DNA of 64,000 bases from the NCBI RefSeq assembly GCF_006443685.1, contig NZ_VFYP01000001.1, positions 310,001 to 374,000 of the forward strand, written 5' to 3'. The notes beneath the pieces were generated by a model. It was not told the origin of the DNA. It saw only the letters and a program-made list of their open reading frames with translations, and did not search any database. Shown piece by piece: positions 1-8,861 of the stretch. A program made the translations under genes and the position numbers. Origin of the DNA: Rhizobium glycinendophyticum (GTDB taxonomy: Bacteria; Pseudomonadota; Alphaproteobacteria; Rhizobiales; Rhizobiaceae). Position 1 is the first letter of the stretch. Each line of letters starts with the position of its first letter.

Positions 1-862
1 TTATCGCGGCCGTCAGGGCAGCACCCGAGGAAATCCCGACTGGCACGCCTTCCAGCCGCGCAACCAGCCGGGCAGTCTCGAACGCCTCGTCATTGGTGAC
101 GGTGACCACCTCGTCATAGATGCCGGTGTCGAGAATAGCCGGGGCAAAGCCGGCGCCGATGCCCTGGATCTTGTGGGGCCCCGGATTGCCGCCGGAGAGA
201 ACCGGGCTGTCGGCGGGTTCAACCGCCACCACCTGGACCGACGGTTTCTTCGCCTTCAGAACCTGCCCCGTGCCGGTAATCGTGCCCCCGGTGCCGATGC
301 CGGACACGAAGATGTCGATACCGCCGTCCGTGTCGTTCCAGATTTCCTCCGCCGTTGTCTTGCGGTGAATCTCCGGATTGGCCGGGTTCTCGAATTGCTG
401 GGGTATGATTGAATCCGGCGTCGTTTCTGCCAATTCCTGCGCCTTGGCAATCGCGCCCTTCATGCCCTTGGCGCCTTCGGTGAGAACCAGTTCTGCGCCG
501 AGCAGGGCCAGCATCTTGCGCCGCTCGATCGACATGGTCTCGGGCATGGTCAGGATCAGGCGATAACCCTTGGCAGCGGCCGCAAAGGCAAGCGCAATGC
601 CGGTATTGCCGGAGGTCGGCTCGATCAGCGTGGTCTTGCCGGGCGCAATCTTGCCCTGGGCTTCCAGACTCTCGATCATTGCCACCCCGATACGATCCTT
701 GACCGAGGCAATCGGATTGAAGAATTCGAGCTTGGCGAGCAGATGCGCCTTGACGCCCTTTTCCTTGGCCAGCTTGTCCAGCCGCACGATCGGTGTGTCA
801 CCGATCGTCTCAGTGATCGATCCATAGACGCGACCGCGTCCGGGCTTCTTGGCATCCGTCAT
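1..862 (-). CDS. cysK: Cysteine synthase A, C-terminus cut by window edge
   Basis: PLP enzyme that makes cysteine from O-acetylserine and sulfide in the cytoplasm, the last step of sulfate assimilation. The frame opens with ATG at 862, has GGGAG seven bases upstream, and stays open to base 1, giving about 287 residues of a family normally 310-345 long. Visible motifs: SVKDRIG with the PLP lysine at residue 55, the substrate loop EPTSGNTG at 81-88, [12 protein letters not shown], and the phosphate-binding GTGGTITG. All fit CysK rather than cystathionine beta-synthase, since no extra C-terminal domain is visible. The gene appears to stand alone here. The missing part is only the last helices, so the assignment is secure, although CysK versus the CysM isozyme rests on motif wording. 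Confidence 0.93.
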   Translation of the reverse strand, partial: MTDAKKPGRGRVYGSITETIGDTPIVRLDKLAKEKGVKAHLLAKLEFFNPIASVKDRIGVAMIESLEAQGKIAPGKTTLIEPTSGNTGIALAFAAAAKGYRLILTMPETMSIERRKMLALLGAELVLTEGAKGMKGAIAKAQELAETTPDSIIPQQFENPANPEIHRKTTAEEIWNDTDGGIDIFVSGIGTGGTITGTGQVLKAKKPSVQVVAVEPADSPVLSGGNPGPHKIQGIGAGFAPAILDTGIYDEVVTVTNDEAFETARLVARLEGVPVGISSGAALTAAI

Positions 863-1026
863 GTTTCGTCTCCCTGCACCATTATTCGTTGGCAACAAGA
901 TAGGCGGATTGTCTCGCGACTGCCAGAACCCTTTGTCTGCAGCCTGTCGGAAAAGGGAAATATTCCTCTGCCAAGGCGGGGAAATCCGCAAGCTGCTCGC
1001 GGCTCGGACGGGCGCCCGCCATGTGC

Positions 1027-1644
1027 CTAAACGGGTCTTGTCGCGATATAGGCGGCGGTACCGGCAAGGATGCTCGCCGCGCCGCGATTGAGGAGCTTCA
1101 GGGCCGATGGGCGTTTCATCAGGTGCCGCGCCTGCGCCGCGAGCAGGATATAGGGAATGAGCACCGCCATCAGCACGGCAAATGTCAGCCCGATCAACAG
1201 AAGATAGTCAAGGAAGCCGATGGCGCTGAGCGGCAAAAGGCTCGGCACCAGCGCGATATAAAACAGCATCGTTTTCGGGTTGCCGAGCGTGACCAAGAGG
1301 CCCGAGAGGAAAGAGCGCCAGGCCCGGTTCTCGGTTTCTGCCGCCACGGACTGCGCCAGCAGACCCGATGTCCAAAGCTTGTAGGCGATATAAACGAGAT
1401 AGGCCGCCCCGACAAACTTGATCACGAGGAACACCGTGGTGAAGGTCTTGGCCACGAGTGCCAGCCCGAGGATCACGGCGGTGAGGTAAACAATATCGCC
1501 AAGGATTAGCCCGAAGCCCATGAACAGCGTCGGCCGAAATCCGGACCCGAGCGCCCGCGCGACGATGGCCGTCATACCGGGCCCGGGAATGGCCGCTGCA
1601 ATGAACAGGGCGCCGCAATAGGCGATGATCGTGGCCAGTGTCAT
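1027..1644 (-). CDS. LysE/RhtB-family amino-acid exporter
   Basis: Inner-membrane translocator of 205 residues, the normal size for the LysE/RhtB superfamily, which exports amino acids or related small molecules using the proton gradient. The N-terminal hydrophobic helix carries the family PGPGM motif (residues about 21-25) followed by a glycine-rich second segment, and about six hydrophobic segments can be seen. The substrate cannot be read from sequence. It is divergent from a second LysE-family gene across 127 bases, so the two may share a control region. The proteins differ clearly in sequence and are not a recent duplication. Confidence 0.85.
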   Translation of the reverse strand: MTLATIIAYCGALFIAAAIPGPGMTAIVARALGSGFRPTLFMGFGLILGDIVYLTAVILGLALVAKTFTTVFLVIKFVGAAYLVYIAYKLWTSGLLAQSVAAETENRAWRSFLSGLLVTLGNPKTMLFYIALVPSLLPLSAIGFLDYLLLIGLTFAVLMAVLIPYILLAAQARHLMKRPSALKLLNRGAASILAGTAAYIATRPV

Positions 1645-1771
1645 GGTGGTGTCCTCCTCCGCACTCTCTGCATAAGTTCGCCCGAGCCGACTTGCAACGG
1701 TGACACGATCGGCCTTGCAGCGTGAAAGCCTCCGCTCTTAAGTGGCCCGGCCATAGTCCGGAGACTTCCGC

Positions 1772-2404
1772 ATGCCAAGCTTCGCAGCCTTCGTCGCCTT
1801 TGCACTCATCTGTCTCGGGATGGTGCTGACACCGGGGCCGAACATGATTTATCTCGTGTCGCGCTCGATCTGCCAGGGGCCCATGGCGGGGCTTGTCTCG
1901 CTGGGCGGGGTGGCGCTTGGCTTCGTTGTCTACATGCTCTTGACCGCTTGCGGCATCACCGTGCTTTTGCTCGCCGTCCCCTTGGCCTATGAGATCCTGA
2001 AGTTCTGCGGCGCACTGTATCTCGGCTGGCTCGCCTGGCAAGCGCTCCGCCCCGGCGGTCGTTCGCCCTTCCAGGTGCGTGACCTGCCGATCGATAGCCC
2101 GCGAAAACTCTTCGTCATGGGCTTTGTCACCAGCCTGCTCAATCCGAAGGTCGCCATCCTCTATATGTCGCTCCTGCCGCAGTTCGTAGACCCCACGCTC
2201 GGCAGCGTCTTCACCCAGTCGCTGATCTTGGGCTTTACGCAGATCGCGATAGCCGTCACCGGCAATGGCCTCATCGCTCTGTCTGCCGGCACCATCGCCC
2301 TCTTTCTCGCCGGACGGCCGGTCTGGATGGTGGTTCAGCGCTGGCTGATGGGCACCGTGCTCGCCGGGCTGGCGGTCCGCATGGCGATGGAAGCGCAGCG
2401 CTGA
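1772..2404 (+). CDS. LysE/RhtB-family amino-acid exporter (second paralogue)
   Basis: Predicted inner-membrane exporter of 210 residues. The first helix is followed by TPGPNMIYLVSRS, the standard LysE/RhtB signature, and LNPKVAILYMSLLPQF around residue 128 is the second conserved block of this family, seen in RhtB and RhtC homologues. It lies head-to-head with the other exporter at 1027-1644. The ATG at 1772 gives a full-length protein. Substrate unknown; homoserine, threonine or similar compounds are possible from family knowledge only. Confidence 0.87.
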   Translation: MPSFAAFVAFALICLGMVLTPGPNMIYLVSRSICQGPMAGLVSLGGVALGFVVYMLLTACGITVLLLAVPLAYEILKFCGALYLGWLAWQALRPGGRSPFQVRDLPIDSPRKLFVMGFVTSLLNPKVAILYMSLLPQFVDPTLGSVFTQSLILGFTQIAIAVTGNGLIALSAGTIALFLAGRPVWMVVQRWLMGTVLAGLAVRMAMEAQR

Positions 2405-2413
2405 GATGGGCCC

Positions 2414-2890
2414 TCATACACCCGTCGACCCGAACCCGCCGGGACCCCGCGCCGTGTCGGATGTCTCGGTCACCTCGGCCACCCGCGCTTGCGTCACCGG
2501 CGCAATCACCATCTGGGCGATCCGCATGCCGCGCTCGATCACGAAATCCCCGTCGCCGAGATTGATCAACAGCACCTTCACCTCTCCGCGATAGTCGCTG
2601 TCGATCGTGCCGGGCGTGTTTAGGCAAGTGATCCCGTTCTTGAGGGCAAGGCCGGAGCGTGGCCGGATCTGCGCCTCGAAGCCTTCGGGGATCTCGAAGA
2701 TGAAGCCGGTCGGGACCAAGGCTCGCTTTCCCGGCGCCAAAGTCATCGGCGCATCCTCGGCAACGGCAGCTCTCAGATCCATGCCCGCAGCACCTCGCGT
2801 TTCGTAAGTGGGCAGATCGATCCCCTCGCCATGGGAGAGACGCTTCAGATTGAGCATGGGACCAAGGACATCGGAGCGAATGGCGGACAT
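2414..2890 (-). CDS. dut: dUTP diphosphatase
   Basis: Hydrolyses dUTP to dUMP and pyrophosphate, keeping uracil out of DNA and feeding thymidylate synthesis. The 158-residue protein has the five trimeric dUTPase motifs in order: [10 protein letters not shown], the [11 protein letters not shown] loop that binds phosphate, the [12 protein letters not shown] strand with the catalytic aspartate, the RIAQMV segment, and the C-terminal Gly-rich arm [10 protein letters not shown]. The start at 2890 has AAAGGA about nine bases upstream. A start at the internal Met 12 is also possible because the first 11 residues are not conserved. It converges with the exporter at 1772-2404, leaving nine bases between the stops. 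Confidence 0.95.
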   Translation of the reverse strand: MSAIRSDVLGPMLNLKRLSHGEGIDLPTYETRGAAGMDLRAAVAEDAPMTLAPGKRALVPTGFIFEIPEGFEAQIRPRSGLALKNGITCLNTPGTIDSDYRGEVKVLLINLGDGDFVIERGMRIAQMVIAPVTQARVAEVTETSDTARGPGGFGSTGV

Positions 2891-2976
2891 GGGCGGGATT
2901 CCTTTGTTTGCGCGCTCAATTGCATATTGGCCGTCGAAACGCTAGATAACCGCCGACCAAAAGGAATTCCTGAGAC

Positions 2977-4560
2977 ATGGCTGAAACGCTCGCAGAGGCG
3001 GTCTCCCGCCGCCGCACCTTTGCTATTATCGCCCACCCGGACGCCGGCAAGACGACGCTCACTGAAAAGCTCTTGCTGTTCGGCGGCGCCATCCAGCTCG
3101 CCGGCGAAGTGAAGGCCAAGAAGGACCGCATCCAGACCCGGTCGGACTGGATGAAGATCGAGCGCGAGCGCGGCATTTCGGTCGTCACCTCGGTCATGAC
3201 CTTCGAATACGAAGGCAATGTCTTCAACATTCTCGACACGCCCGGCCACGAAGACTTCGCCGACGACACCTATCGCACACTGACCGCCGTTGATGCCGCC
3301 GTCATGGTCATCGACGCCGCCAAGGGTATCGAGCCGCGCACGCTGAAGCTCTTCGAAGTCTGCCGCATGCGCGACATCCCGATCATCACCTTCGTCAACA
3401 AGATGGACCGCGAAAGCCGGGACATCTTCGAGATCCTCGACGAGGTCGAAGAGAAGCTCGCGCTGGATACCGCCCCGATCACCTGGCCGGTCGGCCGCTC
3501 GAAGAGCTTCTGCGGCTCCTACAATCTGGCCAACAGCACCTTCCGCGGCAGTGACACCCAGGCCGAGCCGAGCAAGGTCAACGGTCCGCAGAGCGTCGCC
3601 GATCACCTGCCGGAAAACGAACGCGCGGCTTTCGTCGACGAGCTGGAACTGGCGGTCGAGGCCTGCCGTCCCTTCGACCAGAAGGCCTTCCTGGAAGGCC
3701 ACATGACACCCGTCTTCTTCGGCTCGGCGCTGCGGAATTTCGGCGTGCGCGATCTGATCAATGCGCTCGGCGCCTATGCGCCCCCGCCGCGCGACCAGGT
3801 GGCTGATGTCAGAACGGTGCATGCCTCGGAAGAAAAGATGACGGCCTTCGTCTTCAAGATCCAGGCCAACATGGACCCGAACCACCGCGACCGCATCGCC
3901 TTTGCCCGCATCTGCTCCGGCAAGCTGGAACGCGGCATGAAGGCGAAGCTCGCCCGCACCGGCAAGCTGATGGGGCTCACGGCACCGCAATTCTTCTTCG
4001 CCTCGCAGCGCCAGCTGGCCGACACCGCCTTCGCCGGCGACGTGGTGGGTATCCCCAACCACGGCACACTCCGCATCGGCGATACGTTGACCGAAGGCGA
4101 GAATCTCGTCTTCCAGGGCGTGCCGAACTTCTCGCCGGAAATCCTGCGCCGCGTGCGGCTGGAAGATGCGATGAAGGCGAAGAAGCTCAAGGAAGCTCTG
4201 CAGCAGATGGCCGAAGAGGGCGTCGTGCAGCTCTTTTCGCCGGAAGACGGTTCACCGGCCATCGTCGGTGTCGTCGGCGCGCTGCAGCTCGACGTGTTGA
4301 AGGAACGCCTGTCGGCAGAATACACCCTGCCGGTCTCCTTCGAAATGTCGCGCTTCTCCGTCTGCCGCTGGATCTCGGCCGACAACAAGGATGATCTCGA
4401 AAAGTTCATGACCCAGCGCCGCGGCGATATCTGCCGCGATCTCGATGGCGATCCCGTCTTCATGGCGCAGGACCAGTTCTCGCTGCGTTACGAAGCCGAG
4501 CGCTATCCGGCGATCAAGATGGTCGCCATCAAGGAATATCACGTTGCCAAGGCGGCGTGA
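2977..4560 (+). CDS. prfC: Peptide chain release factor 3
   Basis: Translational GTPase (527 residues, normal for RF3) that removes RF1 and RF2 from the ribosome after termination. The GTPase domain shows G1 AHPDAGKTT near residue 19, the switch region RGISVVTSV, G3 DTPGHEDF near residue 84 and G4 NKMDRE near residue 141. The EF-G-like later domains follow, with YEAERYPAI near the C-terminus as expected for RF3. It is divergent from dut and probably monocistronic. The intergenic hairpin after its stop lies between it and the convergent HAD gene. Confidence 0.96.
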   Translation: MAETLAEAVSRRRTFAIIAHPDAGKTTLTEKLLLFGGAIQLAGEVKAKKDRIQTRSDWMKIERERGISVVTSVMTFEYEGNVFNILDTPGHEDFADDTYRTLTAVDAAVMVIDAAKGIEPRTLKLFEVCRMRDIPIITFVNKMDRESRDIFEILDEVEEKLALDTAPITWPVGRSKSFCGSYNLANSTFRGSDTQAEPSKVNGPQSVADHLPENERAAFVDELELAVEACRPFDQKAFLEGHMTPVFFGSALRNFGVRDLINALGAYAPPPRDQVADVRTVHASEEKMTAFVFKIQANMDPNHRDRIAFARICSGKLERGMKAKLARTGKLMGLTAPQFFFASQRQLADTAFAGDVVGIPNHGTLRIGDTLTEGENLVFQGVPNFSPEILRRVRLEDAMKAKKLKEALQQMAEEGVVQLFSPEDGSPAIVGVVGALQLDVLKERLSAEYTLPVSFEMSRFSVCRWISADNKDDLEKFMTQRRGDICRDLDGDPVFMAQDQFSLRYEAERYPAIKMVAIKEYHVAKAA

Positions 4561-4574
4561 TCGGCTCACGCACC

Positions 4575-4602
4575 CGGCATGCGCTCCATAGGGCGCATGC
4601 CG
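4575..4602. repeat. Perfect 10-bp inverted repeat between convergent genes
   Basis: CGGCATGCGC and GCGCATGCCG form a perfect 10-bp stem with an 8-base loop just after the prfC stop codon. Neither side is followed by a run of T, so it is not a canonical intrinsic terminator, although its place between convergent prfC and the HAD gene suggests a role in 3' end formation or mRNA protection. Confidence 0.6.
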
Positions 4603-4636
4603 CTCTGCCGTCATCTAAGCCAGCCTCGCAGTGGCC

Positions 4637-5308
4637 TCAGCGGCGACGCAGCCGGATCAGCCCTTCACCATCGACATCCACCGTCACGCCCTCATAGCCG
4701 TGCAGGCTCGGATGGCGTGTTTCCAGCGGATGCGTATGGGTGGCCGTGATCACCATGACATCCGCGCCGGCGCCTTCTCCGGCCAGCACGCCCGCCATCA
4801 CATCCTCGAACACTAGGCAATGGGTCGGATCGACGCCCAGTCGCTCTGCGCCCAGCCTGTAGCCGGCGGGATCCGGCTTGCCGATTTTGACGTCTTCCGC
4901 CGTAACGATCTTGAGCGGTTGTGGCAGGCCGGCGGCCGCGATGCGGGCGCGGGCAAGCGCCGAGGGCGCCGAGGTGACGATCGCCCAGCGCTCGGCCGGA
5001 AGCGCGTTCAGGAAGTCGATCGCGCCGGGGATCGGCACGATCCCTTCGACATCCTCGATTTCGCCGCGCTCGATTTCCAGCGCTTCGGCGACCACATCCA
5101 CGCCCGGAAGGTTCAGCCCCCGGATCGTGTCGATGCCGCGCTTGCCATGCATGGTCGGCAGGAAAGCCTCGACATCGAGCCCCATTTTCGCCGCCCAGCG
5201 GCCCCAGACCCGCTCGGCGGCGGCGATCGAGTTGAGCAGCGTTCCGTCCATGTCGAAGAGGAAGCCGTGGTAGGAGCGGGTGGGGAGAGGCGAGGGGGAA
5301 AGGGTCAA
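4637..5308 (-). CDS. HAD-superfamily phosphatase (beta-phosphoglucomutase-like)
   Basis: Soluble haloacid-dehalogenase-family hydrolase of 223 residues, subfamily IA. Motif I is FDMDGTLLNS with the nucleophilic aspartate at about residue 18, motif II is VTSAPSALARAR, the lysine of motif III is in KIGKPDPAGY, and motif IV is VFEDVMAGV. The cap of subfamily I fits sugar-phosphate or 2-deoxyglucose-6-phosphate phosphatases, but the substrate is not determinable. A longer frame opens at 5470 but would run through the riboswitch region on the opposite strand. I prefer the TTG at 5308, preceded by AGGTG at a seven-base distance, because motif I then sits at the usual distance from the N-terminus. 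Confidence 0.85.
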   Translation of the reverse strand: MTLSPSPLPTRSYHGFLFDMDGTLLNSIAAAERVWGRWAAKMGLDVEAFLPTMHGKRGIDTIRGLNLPGVDVVAEALEIERGEIEDVEGIVPIPGAIDFLNALPAERWAIVTSAPSALARARIAAAGLPQPLKIVTAEDVKIGKPDPAGYRLGAERLGVDPTHCLVFEDVMAGVLAGEGAGADVMVITATHTHPLETRHPSLHGYEGVTVDVDGEGLIRLRRR

Positions 5309-5427
5309 GAGCGTGCACCTGATGCTGGGGGAACGAGAGGCAGGTAGCCAATTTGGCGGCAAGCGGCAAATGAATTGATCAAAGACAAGGTCCGCTCGTG
5401 ACAGGCGGAACGCTCTGGGATAGACAG

Positions 5428-5512
5428 GAAGCAGACAGGGGCGTCCTGCGAAAGCCGGGCTGAGAAGCACCCTTTGAACCTGACCCAGATCATGCTGGCG
5501 GAGGGAGTCGTT
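5428..5512 (+). promoter_or_regulatory. TPP (thi-box) riboswitch
   Basis: The invariant thi-box parts are present in order: GGGCTGAGA at 5457-5465, then ACCCTTTGAACCTGA at 5469-5483, then a GATCATGCTGGCGGAGGGA block at 5488-5506. These form the TPP-sensing core used in bacteria to shut off thiamin genes when thiamin diphosphate is plentiful. The element ends about 65 bases before thiD. That leader holds the ribosome site, so control of translation initiation or early termination is likely. No clear T-rich terminator hairpin follows, which favours translational control by inference. Confidence 0.93.
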
Positions 5513-5575
5513 CGGTCTATCCGGCAGTTGGCTGCCCGAGTCCGCCGCCGCTCCACCGTCGAAGGGAGCGCGCCG

Positions 5576-6400
5576 ATGACCAATCCGATCCGCAACGTCC
5601 TGTCCATCGCCGGCTCCGATCCCTCCGGTGGTGCCGGCATCCAGGCCGATCTAAAAACCTTTGCCGCCCGGGGCTGTTACGGGATGGCCGTGATCACCGC
5701 GCTCACCGCCCAGAACACGCAAGGCGTCTCGGCTGTTCGCCCGCTCGATCCGGACTTCGTCCAGGAGCAGATCCGCATGGTCTTTGCCGATGTCAGGGTG
5801 GATGCGGTGAAGATCGGCATGATCGCCAATGCCGGCATCGCCGCCGCGGTGGCCGAAGCGCTGAAACCCCATCGCGGAATTCCGGTCGTGCTCGACCCCG
5901 TGATGATCGCCAAGGGCGGCGCGGCACTGCTCGATCCCGCGGCCGTTGACGTCCTCAAAGAAAGTCTGCTGCCGCTCGCAACGCTTGTGACTCCCAATCT
6001 GCCCGAGGCTGCAGCCCTGCTGGGCGATCCGGAAGCCTCCGACCGGCGCATCATGGAATCCCAGGCCGTGCGGCTGACGGCGCTCGGGGCGAAGGGCGTG
6101 CTGGTCAAGGGCGGACATCTCGCCGGTGGCGAGAGCCCGGATGTTCTGGTGACGGAGGGGCAGGTGACCTGGTTTGAGGCGTCCCGCATTGCCACGCGCA
6201 ATACCCATGGCACCGGTTGTTCGCTGTCGAGCGCGCTCGCGGCGGAAGTCGCCAAAGGGCTCGAACCGCAGGAGGCGGTCAGCGTGGCGAAGGCATGGTT
6301 GGAAGAGGCTGTCCGCACCTCGGGCAGTTTGTCTGTCGGATCGGGCCACGGCCCGGTGCATCATTTCCATGCTCTGTGGTCAGCCGATCAGAGGAACTGA
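5576..6400 (+). CDS. thiD: Hydroxymethylpyrimidine/phosphomethylpyrimidine kinase
   Basis: Phosphorylates 4-amino-5-hydroxymethyl-2-methylpyrimidine twice to give the pyrophosphate used by thiamin phosphate synthase. The 274-residue protein shows the ThiD N-terminus VLSIAGSDPSGGAGIQADLKT, the PVVLDPVMIAKGG block and the ribokinase-type GTGCSLSSALAA anion hole near the C-terminus. The ATG at 5576 is preceded by GAAGGGAG. An upstream in-frame start at 5474 is rejected because it lies inside the TPP riboswitch. No other thiamin gene is adjacent, so this is a single-gene riboswitch unit. Confidence 0.95.
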   Translation: MTNPIRNVLSIAGSDPSGGAGIQADLKTFAARGCYGMAVITALTAQNTQGVSAVRPLDPDFVQEQIRMVFADVRVDAVKIGMIANAGIAAAVAEALKPHRGIPVVLDPVMIAKGGAALLDPAAVDVLKESLLPLATLVTPNLPEAAALLGDPEASDRRIMESQAVRLTALGAKGVLVKGGHLAGGESPDVLVTEGQVTWFEASRIATRNTHGTGCSLSSALAAEVAKGLEPQEAVSVAKAWLEEAVRTSGSLSVGSGHGPVHHFHALWSADQRN

Positions 6401-6410
6401 AAATTTTCAG
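6397..6410. repeat. 14-bp perfect palindrome spanning two convergent stop codons
   Basis: CTGAAAATTTTCAG contains the thiD TGA on one strand and the stop of the GFA gene on the other. The two genes are separated by six bases. It is too short to call a terminator with confidence. Confidence 0.45.
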
Positions 6411-6802
6411 CTGTCGGCGTGGCACTCAAGGTCGCGGATATCGAAGACGAAGGGCAGGGCGGAGCCGAGCCATGTCTGGTGGCGAGGCTTGAGTTCTCGT
6501 CGCTGGTCTATGGTGCCGAGCCGGATGCCGATCTCTCCATCGGCGCTTTCGCGCCAGAGCGGCGAGCCGCAGTCGCCGCAGAAGAACTGGTCGCTCGGCT
6601 TTCCGCTGTCACCGAACTTGCGGTAGCGCCGTGGCTCTCCGGAGACGAGGCGAAGGCTGCCAGTGATGGCCGCCGCCGTCACGCGATAGGCAGACCCGGT
6701 CAGGCGTTGGCAGTCGGTGCAGTGACAGATCCCGATCCGCTCCGGATCGATCTCCGCTTCGTAGCGAACTTCGCCGCATTGGCATGATCCCGTCACCCGC
6801 AT
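6407..6802 (-). CDS. GFA-family zinc-binding protein
   Basis: Protein of 131 residues of the GFA (glutathione-dependent formaldehyde-activating enzyme) fold, known as CENP-V/GFA. The zinc ligands are recognisable: CQCG near residue 8, CHCTDCQ near residue 27 and FFCGDCGSPL near residue 94. Most members of this family have no demonstrated formaldehyde activity, so the biochemical role should be left open. It converges with thiD and lies downstream of the pirin gene on the same strand, with a terminator between them, so it is probably expressed separately. Confidence 0.85.
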   Translation of the reverse strand: MRVTGSCQCGEVRYEAEIDPERIGICHCTDCQRLTGSAYRVTAAAITGSLRLVSGEPRRYRKFGDSGKPSDQFFCGDCGSPLWRESADGEIGIRLGTIDQRRELKPRHQTWLGSALPFVFDIRDLECHADS

Positions 6803-6813
6803 CGCATCCCCCT

Positions 6814-6847
6814 GAAAAGAAAAGCCCGGCGCTGGAGGACGCCGGGC
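6814..6847 (-). terminator. Intrinsic terminator after the pirin gene
   Basis: On the minus strand GCCCGGCG pairs with CGCCGGGC across an eight-base loop and is followed by TTTTCTTTT. It lies 24 bases past the pirin stop codon and separates it from the GFA gene. Confidence 0.85.
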
Positions 6848-6870
6848 GAGATGAACTTGACTGCGGGAGG

Positions 6871-7782
6871 TTAATGATCGGCCTTGATGAAAGTTCCGTT
6901 CTGCAGCTCTTTCATCGCCTGCATCAGTTCTTCGCGGCTGTTCATGACGATCGGGCCATGCCAGGCGACCGGCTCCTTGATCGGCTTGCCGGTGACGAGA
7001 AGGAAGCGAATGCCCTTTTCGCCGGCCTGCACGGTGATTTCGTCGCCGGTGTCGAAAACGACGAGCGTGCGATTGCCGGAGAGGTCACGGATGTTGAGCT
7101 CCTCGCCCATATATTCCTTCTCGACCTTGACGCCGAAGGGTTTTGACGCATCGCGGAACGAGCCGGAGCCGGCGAAGATATAGGCAAAGGCGGAGCGATA
7201 GGTGTCGACCGGAAACGTCTTGCGCTTGCCGGGTGGCACCGAGATGTCGAGATAGACAGGCTCTGCGGCAATGCCGTCGACAGGGCCGCTCTTGCCCCAG
7301 AAGTCACCACAGATGACCCGCGCCGACGTACCGTCGTCATCCACGACGACAGGAATGTCGGCCGACTTGATGTCTTGGTAGCGCGGCTTCGTCATCTTCA
7401 GCGACGAGGGCAGGTTGGCCCAGAGCTGGAAGCCGTGCATGCGGCCGGCAAAATCGCCCTTCGGCATTTCCTGATGCATGATGCCGCTGCCGGCCGTCAT
7501 CCATTGCAGGTCGCCGGCACCCAGCATGCCCTGGTTGCCCAGGCTGTCGCCGTGTTCGACGGTACCCGCCAACACATAGGTGATCGTCTCGATGCCGCGA
7601 TGCGGATGCCAGGGGAAGCCGCGGATATAATCGCCCGGATCGTCGTTGCGAAAATCGTCCATCATCAGGAAGGGATCGGTCATCGAGGGATCGCCGAACC
7701 CGAACACGCGGTGCAGCTTCACGCCGGCGCCTTCCATGGTCGGAGTGGCGCGGCTCTCATGCTTGACGGGACGAATGGACAT
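6871..7782 (-). CDS. Pirin family protein
   Basis: Bicupin of 303 residues. The N-terminal cupin has the metal-binding pattern PWHPHRGIETITYVL near residue 56, followed by EHGDSLGNQG and the GSGIMHQEMP block that supplies further ligands, as in YhhW-type quercetin 2,3-dioxygenases and nuclear pirins. The C-terminal cupin (from about residue 170) lacks an obvious metal site, as usual. In bacteria pirins have been linked to oxidative metabolism, but the physiological substrate here is unknown. Transcription ends at the strong terminator immediately downstream. Confidence 0.9.
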   Translation of the reverse strand: MSIRPVKHESRATPTMEGAGVKLHRVFGFGDPSMTDPFLMMDDFRNDDPGDYIRGFPWHPHRGIETITYVLAGTVEHGDSLGNQGMLGAGDLQWMTAGSGIMHQEMPKGDFAGRMHGFQLWANLPSSLKMTKPRYQDIKSADIPVVVDDDGTSARVICGDFWGKSGPVDGIAAEPVYLDISVPPGKRKTFPVDTYRSAFAYIFAGSGSFRDASKPFGVKVEKEYMGEELNIRDLSGNRTLVVFDTGDEITVQAGEKGIRFLLVTGKPIKEPVAWHGPIVMNSREELMQAMKELQNGTFIKADH

Positions 7783-8027
7783 CGGGACTGGCTCCTCGGG
7801 CCGAAATGCGGTGATTGAGGCGCAATATAGCCGCTCTTCCTGGTGGGCGCAGCAGGACCGGACGGAACGCAGTGTTCACATTTGCCCGTGCTGCACTGCA
7901 AAAAACAATTGCTGCCGCCGACAAATTTCTGTCATGAAAGTGGAGATGTTTGCGAATCGTTAGTTTATCAGGCGAACACTGGCGTCGGGCAGCCTTCGTG
8001 TCGGCGCCTTCCGGAGTTGTGAAACGC

Positions 8028-8852
8028 ATGTGTCGTTGGGCAGCCTATCGCGGAGAAGCGATCTTCCTCGAGGAACTCGTCACCTCGCCTGCCCACTCGC
8101 TCATCGAACAGTCCCATTGCGCGACCCGCGCCAAGACGGCCACCAATGCCGATGGTTTCGGCATCGCCTGGTATGGCGACCGGCCGGAGCCCGGCCGTTT
8201 CCGTGACGTCCTGCCGGCCTGGTCCGACTGCAACCTGAAAAGTCTCGCGCGCCAGATCCGCTCGCCGCTTTTCCTCGCCCATGTTCGCGCCGCCACCCAC
8301 GGCTCGACCCGCCGCGACAACTGCCATCCCTTCGTGCACGACACCTGGTCCTTCATGCACAATGGCCAGATCGACCATTTCGATCGCATCCGCCGACCCA
8401 TGGAAGCCATGCTCGATGACGCCCATTTCAATGCCCGCGTCGGCACAACGGACAGCGAACTGCTTTTCCTGCTTGCCCTGCAGTTTGGCCTGAGGGAGCG
8501 CCCGCTGACGGCCATGAGCGAGGCGGTCGGCTTCGTCGAGCAGATCAGCCTGCATTTGACCGGCGCAGCCCGCGTCCGCATGACCGCCGCCTTCTCGGAC
8601 GGCGAGACGCTTTATGCCGTCCGCTACTCGACCGATGAGTTCGCCCCGACGCTCTACGCCGCGCCCATGGGGCCGAAGGGCAGCTACTGCCTGGTGTCCG
8701 AACCGCTTAACGACGAAGCCGACACCTGGGTGGAAATTCCGCCCTCGAGTGCCGTCATCTTGAGCGCCAAGGGCCTGGAGGCAGCGGAGTTCAAGCCGGT
8801 ATCCGCACGGATCGACATGCCACAGATCCGGTCGGTCGCGCTTGCCGGTTGA
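8028..8852 (+). CDS. Class II glutamine amidotransferase (YafJ/EgtC-like)
   Basis: Stand-alone Ntn-type glutaminase domain of 274 residues. The start at 8028 is chosen because it places Cys at position 2 (MCRWAAYRGE), which becomes the N-terminal nucleophile after removal of Met. A start 26 codons upstream would bury that Cys. Further family blocks are DGFGIAWYGD, the FLAHVRAATHG arginine loop, NCHPFVHDTWSFMHNGQ and TTDSELLF. YafJ and EgtC are the nearest families I can name. No ergothioneine genes are adjacent, so the ammonia acceptor is unknown. It is divergent from the pirin gene across 245 bases in which no strong promoter was recognised. Confidence 0.88.
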   Translation: MCRWAAYRGEAIFLEELVTSPAHSLIEQSHCATRAKTATNADGFGIAWYGDRPEPGRFRDVLPAWSDCNLKSLARQIRSPLFLAHVRAATHGSTRRDNCHPFVHDTWSFMHNGQIDHFDRIRRPMEAMLDDAHFNARVGTTDSELLFLLALQFGLRERPLTAMSEAVGFVEQISLHLTGAARVRMTAAFSDGETLYAVRYSTDEFAPTLYAAPMGPKGSYCLVSEPLNDEADTWVEIPPSSAVILSAKGLEAAEFKPVSARIDMPQIRSVALAG

Positions 8853-8861
8853 TCTTAGGCC

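Noticed and set aside
5474..5575. N-terminal extension of thiD starting inside the riboswitch
   Set aside because: The extension would translate the TPP riboswitch core; the ATG at 5576 has a strong SD and gives the conserved N-terminus.
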